Assembly (NCBI GenBank): GCA_011042035.1
Contig: DQZA01000274.1
Coordinates: 1-5,887, forward strand
Reading direction: 5' to 3'
Length of the DNA: 5,887 nt
DNA from: Desulfobacteraceae bacterium
GTDB lineage: Bacteria; Desulfobacterota; DSM-4660; Desulfatiglandales; Desulfatiglandaceae
The position numbers were made by a program, and so were the translations under genes. This document shows, one piece after another, positions 1 to 5,887 of the stretch. Each line of letters starts with the position of its first letter. Positions within the stretch are counted from its first letter, which is position 1. A model generated the notes under the pieces. That model was given only the letters and a program-made list of their open reading frames with translations, did not search any database and was not told the DNA's origin.

Positions 1-9
1 CCCTCGCGG

Positions 10-1137
10 TCAGTGTTGCATGCTTGGTGAGGTAGAAGGCAGGCGCGGAAGTTCAAACCAAAAGGTGCTACCTTTACCAATCTCACTTTCCACCCCAATA
101 GTGCCGCCATGTGCCTCCACAGCAAGTTTACAAAAGGTCAACCCTAAGCCTGTAGAATACTTTTGGCCTTTCTCTATGCTGGAAACCTGAAAAAACTTGT
201 CAAAAACCCTGTCCAGAGACTCACTCGGTATCCCATGGCCGTTATCCTCAATGCTCACCCGGATCTTATCCCTGGAGGCGGTTAAAGCAATGAAAATACT
301 TCCTATTTCTTTGTCAGTAAACTTAACTGCATTGATCAGCAAGTTTTGAATAACTCTCCTGATGATTTGGGAGTCACATTTTACCTTTAAGTCTGTATCC
401 GGCACCGATACCCTGACGCTGCGGGAGCCCTTTAGGCCGCCAAGGTCCTCCAATACACCTTTTGTCACGCTGCCAATGTCAACCTCGGTAAAGCGCAAAG
501 GGAGCTCCTCTTCCTCCATTCGGCTTACATCAAGCATTGAGCTGGTCATCTCTGTAAGCAACTTAGAGCTAACAAATGCCCGATCAACGCTCTTAAGCGC
601 CTCATCAGACAGAGAATACATCTTTGCAAGTTCTAGATTCCCTACTATTGAAGTAAGAAGGGAACGTATGTCATGAACAATCATCTGCGTCAGCTTTTCT
701 CGCTGGGCCTCAAGCACCTTGAGTTTCTCGTATGCAGCAGCGAGTTCTTTCCTCTGGCGTTGCAATTCCACGTGTGTACGGACCCGGGCCATTACCTCTT
801 CATACTGAAAGGGTTTCGTTACATAGTCAACGCCTCCTAGAGAAAGGGCCTTAACTTTGTCTTCGGTACTGCCCAGGGCACTAATGAACAGTACAGGGAT
901 GTGTTTTGTGTCCTCCCCTGACTTAAGGACCCGGCATACCTCGAAACCGTCCATGCCGGGCATCATGATATCTAGCAAGATCAAGTCAGGTCTTGCCTTT
1001 GCCACTGCTCTTAGAGCAAGATCTCCGCGGGGAAATGCCAGGACCCCATAGCCAGCTTCCTTGAGCATCTCCTCCAGGACCCTCAAGTTCTCCAGCGTAT
1101 CATCAATAATCATAATAGTAGGAATTCTACGCCTCAT
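10..1137 (-). CDS. Receiver-histidine kinase fusion (REC-HisKA-HATPase_c), second gene of a two-kinase operon
   Basis: Cytoplasmic two-component protein of 375 residues: an N-terminal receiver joined through a helical linker to a histidine-kinase core. Numbering is from the ATG at 1137. The receiver spans about residues 5-121, with acidic pair Asp12/Asp13, phosphoacceptor Asp56 (LLDIMMPGMDG), Ser86 and Lys108 (KPF). A charged, probably coiled-coil linker (about 122-150) leads to the H-box at His155 (VHDIRSLLTS), where the usual Pro after Arg-Ser is Leu. The ATPase domain (about 255-365) has the N-box NLLINAVKFT (Asn269), G1 DNGHGIP, the F-box-like segment VFDKFF and G2 STGLGLTF. There is no membrane segment, signal peptide or DNA-binding domain. 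An in-frame TTG at 1149 would add four residues, but the ATG at 1137 has the strong ribosome binding site. It overlaps the end of the large hybrid kinase by 11 bases, so it is probably translationally coupled to it. Inferred role: the receiver takes phosphate from a partner kinase, probably the upstream one, and controls this kinase core. Its output target is not in the window. Confidence 0.96.
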   Translation of the reverse strand: MRRRIPTIMIIDDTLENLRVLEEMLKEAGYGVLAFPRGDLALRAVAKARPDLILLDIMMPGMDGFEVCRVLKSGEDTKHIPVLFISALGSTEDKVKALSLGGVDYVTKPFQYEEVMARVRTHVELQRQRKELAAAYEKLKVLEAQREKLTQMIVHDIRSLLTSIVGNLELAKMYSLSDEALKSVDRAFVSSKLLTEMTSSMLDVSRMEEEELPLRFTEVDIGSVTKGVLEDLGGLKGSRSVRVSVPDTDLKVKCDSQIIRRVIQNLLINAVKFTDKEIGSIFIALTASRDKIRVSIEDNGHGIPSESLDRVFDKFFQVSSIEKGQKYSTGLGLTFCKLAVEAHGGTIGVESEIGKGSTFWFELPRLPSTSPSMQH

Positions 1138-4100
1138 GTCCTCCTCCAAGATTTGATGCTATATGCAGTAAGTTGCTAAGCGCATCGTAGTTATAATTGT
1201 CAATCAATCTGCGCATCTTTTGACCCACCTCAGGGGTTATTTTTTCAACTTCTTCAACCAATTTCCTTAGACGGATAATATCTCCTATCTCTAGCGCATC
1301 TATCATGGCGCTGATCAGCCCTTCAGGTATTTCTTCCGGCATGCCTTTCATTGGTGCTTCCTCTATGGCATCCTCACGTTGCTCTTCTTCGTAGATGTAT
1401 TGAAGGCCAAGTGTACGGCCCATCGCCTCAAATATATCATGTTCACGGTAAGGCTTCGCCACATATTCATCTGCACCTGCTGCACGAGCCCTGTCCGCAG
1501 CGTCGTCTATAACGCTCGCAGTAACAGCTATGATAGATATTTCCTTGTCTTTATCTAATTTCCTGATCCTGCGGATTGCCTCATACCCGTCCATTGTCGG
1601 CATCCTCATGTCCATGAATATCACATGAGGTGAGAATTCTTTGAAAACCCGCAGAGCTTCCAGGCCGTCAGCGGCCTCCGCCACTTCAATCCCCCGCGAT
1701 TTTAAAATGGCCTTTAGCAGTGTCCTGTTTGCCTTGTTGTCGTCTACCACCAAGGCCCTGACTTGACCTGAGCTGGGAGCAATCCCAATAACGCGACGCC
1801 CTTTCTTTTCCTTTTTTCCGATCTCTCTTTTAGCTGTCTCAATCTCTAGATCAATCCGAAAGCAGCTACCCTTCCCCACTTCACTTTCAACGCTTATGTT
1901 TCCACCCATCATTTCCACGAGCTGTCGGCTTATGGCCAGGCCCAGACCAGTACCTCCTAACCTTGATCCTGCCGAGGCCTGCTCAAAGGGCATAAAGAGA
2001 TGCGCAATATCCTCTTTCGATATTCCAGGACCCGTATCCTCTACTTCAACAATGAGGCCTATTTTACCTCTTTCTGCCTCTCGCATGCCAATACGCATCC
2101 TCACATGGCCGCTGCCGGTAAATTTAATTGCATTACCCAAGACATTGTTTAAAACCTGGCGCAGTTTCCCAGTATCTGCCACCACAAATTCTGGCAGACC
2201 AGGATCTTTTTCAATCAGGAGTTCCAGTCCCTTTGCCTCGGCCTTGGAGCGAAATATGGCTTCCACATCGGCTAGTAAATCCCAGAGGCTAAACACGGCG
2301 GGATTCAGACTAATCTTCCCAGCCTCTATCTTTGAGATGTCCAGGACATCATTGATTAGGCCGAGCAGCTGCTCTCCTGCCCGGTTAATGGCCTCCACGT
2401 CCTGCCGCTGGCGCTTGGTCAGCAAAGGATCCCGCCCCAGAAGCTGGCTAAATCCCAGGATCGCATTCATAGGAGTCCTGATCTCATGACTCATATTTGC
2501 AAGAAACAGACTCTTGGCCCTGGACGCTTCCTCCGCCCTTCGCTTGGCTTGCTCTAACTCGGCGGTCCTTTCAGCGGCTAAGCGTTCTAGGTCTTCTGCC
2601 CTGACCTTTAACTCCTCAAAAAACCATGCGTTTTCAAGTGCAGAGGCTGTCTGAAGGGCAAAGGCCTCAAATGCCTCGATTAGCTGAGACGTGAAGTATC
2701 CGTGGCGTCTACTGTAAAGATTCAGCGCGCCGAATGTCTGACCTCGGCTGGTTAGAGGAAACGCCGCGCTTGTCACAAAGCCTTGTTGACGTGCCAGTTT
2801 TGCCCATGGACCATAATCAAGATTGGTAGCTAGGTCCTCCACTACTTGAGGGGAATTCGTACGGATGGCCCGGCCAGTAGGGCCCTGGCCCTCAGCAGAG
2901 CTGTCCCACCTAACATTTACTCTAAAAGGGTAATCAAGATCTTTTGGGTAATGTGCAAGGTACTCCACAGAGCCATCCGGGATTGCTTTGCATAGCCATG
3001 CCAGGTTTATATCAAACAACTCTACACTGCATTTGGCAGACTCCAGTGAAACCTCTCGATAGTCCAAAGTTTTGGATAGCCTTCTATGGGCCTCATTGAG
3101 GCCTCTCAGAATCTTCACCTGTTGTTGAATCTCGGCCTGGCTTTCCTTTCGTTCTGAAATGTCACGCAAGATTCCAACAGCATGCCAGCCCTCAGCCAAG
3201 TGAACAGTCGAGACCGACAATTCCACTGGTATCTTATTTCCGTCCTTTCTTATTGCTTCAAGCTCAATGGTCTTACCAATAACTGGTCCGTTCCCAGTAC
3301 GTTGAAACTCGACAAATCCTCTGGAGTATGCCTCATGATACCGATTTGGAGCCAAAAAGGGATGAAGGACCTGACCTAGGGCCTCTTCCCTGCTATATCC
3401 TAGAATACGTTCCGCAGCAGGATTCCAATAAGATACCTTTCCTCGCGGGTCCAGCATAATTACTGCATCCTGCGCAGCGTCCGTAATGGCTCGCAACTGC
3501 GCTTCGCTTTTCTCCAATTGCTCCTGGGTCATTTTCCCCTCAGTGATATCTCTGGAGACACCCTCCAGCCTCACTATCCTGCCAGTATCATCAAGGGTCG
3601 TCTTCGTCCTTATAGCTATCCAAGAGTATTCGCCATTCTTCTTCCTGACCCTTAAGTTCACGGTCTTATCCGAAGGGAAGCGCCCTGTAAATGTTTGCCC
3701 TGCTAATGGCCTGTCTTCGGGGTGGATTATCCCCATGAACAAGTCAGGATCAGAGTAGAACTCCTCTGGATTGTAGCCAGTCACATTCTTGACCGCAGGA
3801 CTAATGTATTCCAACTGAGGTTGAGGTTCGAAAACTAATGAGAAAATGACATCTGGGGTATTCTCAATCAGGCGGCGGTACTTTTTTTCAGCGGCCTTCA
3901 GGCTTTCTACAAGCCTGACATTATCAACAGCAATGGCAGCCTGACCTGCAAGGGTTACAAAAAACGACAGATCCTGTTGATCAAATACCCTCGGGGCGGT
4001 AGTGAGTATATGCAAGATGCCCAGCACCTTGCGCCTTGATGTCATGGGCACGCCCAGGTAGGAAACCAGCCTATTGTTCCGGATGTAGCCCTGGTGCATT

Positions 4101-5305
4101 TGGACCCTGGGGTCTTCTGCTAGGTCGTAGATCATGACAGGCTCTTTCCGCTCCATAAACCAATGCAAAAGGCTTCCCGCCAACTCGAACGCCTGTTCCT
4201 CAATAATCGTGCCATTGGGAAGCCGCATTACAAAGACCCTGGGATCGCTCTCCTCACCGTTGAAAAGGCTCAACGCCACAGCCTCGGCCCCCATCTCCTT
4301 AGGAATATTTTCTAGGACGAAAGACAATAAGTCTTTTATTTCCTTGCCAGCGATTATGCCCTTGTCAATCTCGTGCAAGATCTGCAGACGCCTTAAGCGT
4401 TCGTTGGCGTCGCGATACAGGCGCGAGTGATTTATTGCAATCCCCAACTGAAGCGAAATGGATTCCAGAAACTTGAGCTTTTCCTTGCTAAACGCACCGT
4501 ATCTTTTGCTTGCTAGCAAAAGGGACCCCGCGGTCGCGGGTGTCTTGCTCCCAGATGGAACCCTCAGCGGGAATATGGCCAGGGTCTGGATGCCCTCATC
4601 TTTGGCAAAATCGGGGAAAACCTGCCGTTCGTCCAATCTCTCTGTTATGAGGCATTGCCTCCTGCTCCACTGTGGTATTTTTTCCTTTGGGAAGAAGCGG
4701 GCATGTGCCCTGAAATTACATGAAAGCCCTCTCCAAGACCGCAGATGTAGCCCTCCCTCTTCCAACAAATAAATGCCAGCCATCTCCACATGCAGAAGAT
4801 CCATTACTTCGTCCAAGAGCCGATCAAGTCTTTGGTCCAAATCAAAAGTATCAAACACCGCATTGAGTATGCGATTGTGAGTTGCAGCTTCCTCAACCCC
4901 ATGTCGAAGAAGTTCTTCACTTTCCTTTTGTTTAGTAATGTCATCGATACTGCAAAGGAAACACTTCTCACCGGATTGCCCAAGGCAGCCCGCTCCAGTG
5001 ACTGCCCCCCAAAAGGCTGCACCATCCCTTGATTTGAAGATCATCTCATAACCGCAGATGGGACCCTCGCCTGCCAACTGGATCAAATCCTGCAATTGTC
5101 TGGGCTTCTGGCAATGCGCCCGTACAGGCACTGTTAGGAAGTCCTCTTTTGTCTGGTATCCGAACTTTTGCCACATTGCCTCATTGGCATCAAAAAACCT
5201 CGGCTCAGGTTCAAGATTGATGATGGCCATGGGCATTGGAAAACGATTCATAGGCTCCAAAAACATGTTTCCGTGATAGGAAAGGGGAGGAACTTTTTCC
5301 TTCAT
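1127..5305 (-). CDS. Soluble multi-sensor hybrid histidine kinase (PAS-GAF-GAF-PAS-PAS-GAF-HisKA-HATPase_c-REC)
   Basis: A 1392-residue intracellular sensor kinase. Approximate domain order: PAS1 14-127 (ends SIDDIT, a PAC-type end), GAF1 146-297, GAF2 308-466, PAS2 476-591 (ends SRDIT), PAS3 601-720 (ends LRDISERK), GAF3 733-895 (contains GPTGRAIRTNSPQVVED, typical of GAF domains), and a coiled coil 896-930. HisKA follows with H-box LANMSHEIRTPMN (His940). HATPase_c (about 1044-1158) has N-box Asn1058 (GNAIKFTG), G1 DTGPGIS, F-box FMPFEQA and G2 GGTGLGLAIS. The receiver (about 1182-1298) has Asp1188/Asp1189, phosphoacceptor Asp1232 (MDMRMPTMDG), Thr1262 and Lys1284. All catalytic motifs look intact. 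No transmembrane segment or signal peptide is seen, so the signals should be cytoplasmic. PAS1 has five cysteines, suggesting but not proving redox or metal sensing. The last ~65 residues form a helical tail resembling a degenerate Hpt without its histidine. The ATG start is supported by an AAGGTGATC ribosome binding site. It is the first gene of the pair, and its 3' end encodes the ribosome binding site of the next. The ligands are unknown. Confidence 0.97.
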   Translation of the reverse strand: MKEKVPPLSYHGNMFLEPMNRFPMPMAIINLEPEPRFFDANEAMWQKFGYQTKEDFLTVPVRAHCQKPRQLQDLIQLAGEGPICGYEMIFKSRDGAAFWGAVTGAGCLGQSGEKCFLCSIDDITKQKESEELLRHGVEEAATHNRILNAVFDTFDLDQRLDRLLDEVMDLLHVEMAGIYLLEEGGLHLRSWRGLSCNFRAHARFFPKEKIPQWSRRQCLITERLDERQVFPDFAKDEGIQTLAIFPLRVPSGSKTPATAGSLLLASKRYGAFSKEKLKFLESISLQLGIAINHSRLYRDANERLRRLQILHEIDKGIIAGKEIKDLLSFVLENIPKEMGAEAVALSLFNGEESDPRVFVMRLPNGTIIEEQAFELAGSLLHWFMERKEPVMIYDLAEDPRVQMHQGYIRNNRLVSYLGVPMTSRRKVLGILHILTTAPRVFDQQDLSFFVTLAGQAAIAVDNVRLVESLKAAEKKYRRLIENTPDVIFSLVFEPQPQLEYISPAVKNVTGYNPEEFYSDPDLFMGIIHPEDRPLAGQTFTGRFPSDKTVNLRVRKKNGEYSWIAIRTKTTLDDTGRIVRLEGVSRDITEGKMTQEQLEKSEAQLRAITDAAQDAVIMLDPRGKVSYWNPAAERILGYSREEALGQVLHPFLAPNRYHEAYSRGFVEFQRTGNGPVIGKTIELEAIRKDGNKIPVELSVSTVHLAEGWHAVGILRDISERKESQAEIQQQVKILRGLNEAHRRLSKTLDYREVSLESAKCSVELFDINLAWLCKAIPDGSVEYLAHYPKDLDYPFRVNVRWDSSAEGQGPTGRAIRTNSPQVVEDLATNLDYGPWAKLARQQGFVTSAAFPLTSRGQTFGALNLYSRRHGYFTSQLIEAFEAFALQTASALENAWFFEELKVRAEDLERLAAERTAELEQAKRRAEEASRAKSLFLANMSHEIRTPMNAILGFSQLLGRDPLLTKRQRQDVEAINRAGEQLLGLINDVLDISKIEAGKISLNPAVFSLWDLLADVEAIFRSKAEAKGLELLIEKDPGLPEFVVADTGKLRQVLNNVLGNAIKFTGSGHVRMRIGMREAERGKIGLIVEVEDTGPGISKEDIAHLFMPFEQASAGSRLGGTGLGLAISRQLVEMMGGNISVESEVGKGSCFRIDLEIETAKREIGKKEKKGRRVIGIAPSSGQVRALVVDDNKANRTLLKAILKSRGIEVAEAADGLEALRVFKEFSPHVIFMDMRMPTMDGYEAIRRIRKLDKDKEISIIAVTASVIDDAADRARAAGADEYVAKPYREHDIFEAMGRTLGLQYIYEEEQREDAIEEAPMKGMPEEIPEGLISAMIDALEIGDIIRLRKLVEEVEKITPEVGQKMRRLIDNYNYDALSNLLHIASNLGGGHEA
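1139..1147 (-). promoter_or_regulatory. Ribosome binding site of the REC-kinase gene, inside the upstream coding region
   Basis: On the minus strand the sequence GGAGGAGGAC precedes the ATG at 1137, placing GGAGG five bases from the start. The same bases encode the run of glycines at the end of the large kinase. The in-frame TTG at 1149 has no purine-rich motif before it, so this site decides the start in favour of the ATG. It also implies coupled translation of the two genes. Confidence 0.85.
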
Positions 5306-5307
5306 AG

Positions 5308-5316
5308 GATCACCTT
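5308..5316 (-). promoter_or_regulatory. Ribosome binding site of the hybrid kinase
   Basis: The minus-strand sequence AAGGTGATC lies just before the ATG at 5305, with AAGGTG five bases from the start. The stretch AGGTGATC is complementary to the conserved 3' end of bacterial 16S rRNA (GATCACCT). This supports the chosen start. Confidence 0.75.
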
Positions 5317-5414
5317 TCTAGCAGGTTAGTGTAATGTCGAGCAGGTCGAAAAGAGGATAAACTAATAACGTCTCCTTCTGTGTGCCGACACTTACATAAT
5401 TTTATATCATATTC

Positions 5415-5439
5415 TTGTAGTTTTGGGTAGCTACTACAA
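5415..5439. repeat. Imperfect inverted repeat, possible operator
   Basis: TTGTAG (5415-5420) and CTACAA (5434-5439) form matching arms 13 bases apart. A perfect 8-base palindrome, GTAGCTAC, sits inside at 5427-5434. The element lies roughly mid-way between the divergent starts, where a dimeric transcription factor could act on either promoter. The repeats are seen directly. Operator function is inference. Confidence 0.35.
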
Positions 5440-5466
5440 TCGCCCATGATCTCCTAGCAGACAATG

Positions 5467-5503
5467 CCTGCCATAGTCGGGCAGGGAGGATTTGGGTATC
5501 CCT
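5467..5503 (+). other. Two overlapping short hairpins upstream of the hydrolase gene
   Basis: CCTGCC (5467-5472) can pair with GGCAGG (5480-5485) around a seven-base loop. AGGGA (5483-5487) can pair with TCCCT (5499-5503) around an eleven-base loop. The arms overlap at 5483-5485, so the two stems exclude each other. Neither is followed by a T-run, so neither is a typical intrinsic terminator. They would be transcribed only if the hydrolase promoter lies upstream of them. Confidence 0.25.
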
Positions 5504-5510
5504 TGTCCTC

Positions 5511-5539
5511 TTGCCTTGATGAAATCCATTTGTTATTAA
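5511..5539 (+). promoter_or_regulatory. Candidate sigma-70 promoter for the hydrolase gene
   Basis: TTGCCT (5511-5516) and TATTAA (5534-5539) are separated by 17 bases. Each matches four of six consensus positions. Transcription would start about seven bases after the -10 box, close to the ATG at 5546. This would give a leaderless or nearly leaderless message and would fit the lack of a Shine-Dalgarno sequence. A competing -10-like TACAAT at 5435-5440 has only a poor -35 partner. Confidence 0.25.
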
Positions 5540-5545
5540 TCAATC

Positions 5546-5887
5546 ATGATGAAAAGTGAGGATAACGAGACAGCATTAGTTTTTCTGGGCACAGGTGCTG
5601 CATGGGGGCTCCCTGAGCTGAACTGCCCATGTGCCATATGCAAGGAGATGCGCTCCAAAGGTGAGAGGAGAAAACGCACTGCCCTGTTTATCAAAGGAAA
5701 ATGCAACTTATTGATTGATTGCGGGCCAGACATTCTCTGGCAGTTGGAAGAGAACGGGATTGACAGGATAGATGCGATCTTAATAACCCACGAACATGGT
5801 GACCACTACATTGGCCTGGATGAGCTTTTTGTTTTCAAGAGAATAAGGCCACGGGGGGCATTTAGGCCCATTCCTACATACATGACC
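5546..5887 (+). CDS. PhnP-like MBL-fold metallo-hydrolase, 5' part only
   Basis: The first 114 codons of a gene that continues beyond the window. The frame is open to the last base and closed upstream by a TAA at 5537. The protein begins with a short tail and then LVFLGTGAAWGLPELN, followed by Cys27-x-Cys29-x2-Cys32. This matches the N-terminal glycine-rich strand and structural zinc site of the PhnP family (phosphoribosyl 1,2-cyclic phosphate phosphodiesterase of the C-P lyase pathway and relatives). The strand LLIDCGPD (55-62) and the metal-binding motif THEHGDH (His82, His84, Asp86, His87) are the diagnostic metallo-beta-lactamase signatures for a di-metal hydrolase. The family usually runs to about 250 residues, so more than half is missing here. 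The first of two adjacent ATGs (5546, 5549) is chosen. Neither has a clear Shine-Dalgarno sequence. It is transcribed away from the kinase operon. No phosphonate gene is visible, so the true substrate may be another cyclic phosphate or phosphodiester, and I leave the symbol blank. Cytoplasmic location is inferred from the absence of a signal peptide. Confidence 0.9.
   Translation, partial: MMKSEDNETALVFLGTGAAWGLPELNCPCAICKEMRSKGERRKRTALFIKGKCNLLIDCGPDILWQLEENGIDRIDAILITHEHGDHYIGLDELFVFKRIRPRGAFRPIPTYMT

Larger units (their letters stand above)
5306..5545. promoter_or_regulatory. Divergent intergenic region between kinase operon and hydrolase gene
   Basis: A 240-base stretch without a supported gene separates two divergent start codons, so it should hold the promoters of both transcription units. 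Its centre (about 5393-5415) is AT-rich, next to an inverted repeat at 5415-5439. Weak hairpins lie at 5467-5503, nearer the hydrolase. I could not find a convincing sigma-70 promoter or a sigma-54 GG-N10-GC element for the kinase operon. No tRNA, known riboswitch or uridine-tailed terminator is recognisable. Confidence 0.6.

Noticed and set aside
1127..1200. Functional Hpt domain at the C-terminus of the large kinase
   Set aside because: The helical tail has the right general look, but its only histidines are at the extreme C-terminus and not within a conserved mid-helix Hpt motif.
1896..2489. 197-codon open frame on the plus strand opposite the HisKA and ATPase region of the large kinase
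   Set aside because: It lies wholly antisense to an intact, strongly conserved kinase core. Its translation shows no recognisable motif, and it is a shadow of the codon pattern on the other strand.
4790..5032. Overlapping short open frames on both strands in the PAS1/GAF1 region
   Set aside because: Both conflict with the continuous PAS and GAF coding frame of the hybrid kinase and show no family motifs.
5306..5460. Sigma-54 or canonical sigma-70 promoter for the kinase operon
   Set aside because: AT-rich TATGAT and TATAAA-like strings occur on the minus strand, but no acceptable -35 lies 16-18 bases away. The GGCAC at about 5384-5388 lacks the GC partner needed for sigma-54.
5519..5539. 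Possible six-codon leader peptide (MKSICY) in frame just before the hydrolase
   Set aside because: It has no Shine-Dalgarno sequence, no run of regulatory codons and no terminator or attenuator structure after it. Such short ATG-to-stop runs are expected by chance.
5536..5733. 65-codon minus-strand open frame overlapping the hydrolase start
   Set aside because: It is antisense to the conserved glycine-rich strand and Cys zinc site of the hydrolase, which are the real coding signal. No domain is recognisable in the antisense frame.

Overview
The window holds two tail-to-head, co-oriented minus-strand signalling genes and the start of one divergent plus-strand enzyme gene. Reading along the minus strand, the first is a 1392-residue soluble multi-sensor hybrid histidine kinase (1127-5305). 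It overlaps by 11 bases a second gene, a 375-residue protein with an N-terminal receiver fused to a histidine-kinase core (10-1137). On the plus strand, the first 114 codons of a PhnP-like metallo-beta-lactamase-fold hydrolase begin at 5546 and run off the window edge. The 240-base gap between the divergent starts (5306-5545) carries no supported gene and must hold the promoters.

The base composition is roughly balanced. Long cytoplasmic PAS/GAF hybrid kinases and receiver-first kinases are common in Desulfobacterota (former Deltaproteobacteria) and similar environmental bacteria with many two-component systems. That is my best guess at the source, but it rests on architecture only, because no taxonomic marker is present. 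Nothing suggests a mobile element, CRISPR array, RNA gene or recent transfer.

Likely working: the large kinase has no membrane segment, so it should read intracellular signals through six sensor modules (PAS-GAF-GAF-PAS-PAS-GAF), autophosphorylate at His940 and pass phosphate to its own receiver (Asp1232). The overlapping, translationally coupled second gene supplies another receiver (Asp56) fused to a second kinase core (His155). This suggests a two-kinase cascade. Neither protein has a DNA-binding or other recognisable output domain, and no phosphotransfer (Hpt) domain is visible, so both the final output and any relay carrier must be encoded elsewhere. The divergent hydrolase has no obvious mechanistic link to the kinases beyond the shared intergenic region.

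I did not find a clearly new biological system. The points most worth a second look are a cysteine cluster in the first PAS domain, a Pro-to-Leu change in the H-box of the smaller kinase, an Hpt-like tail lacking a suitable histidine, and an inverted repeat in the divergent promoter region.
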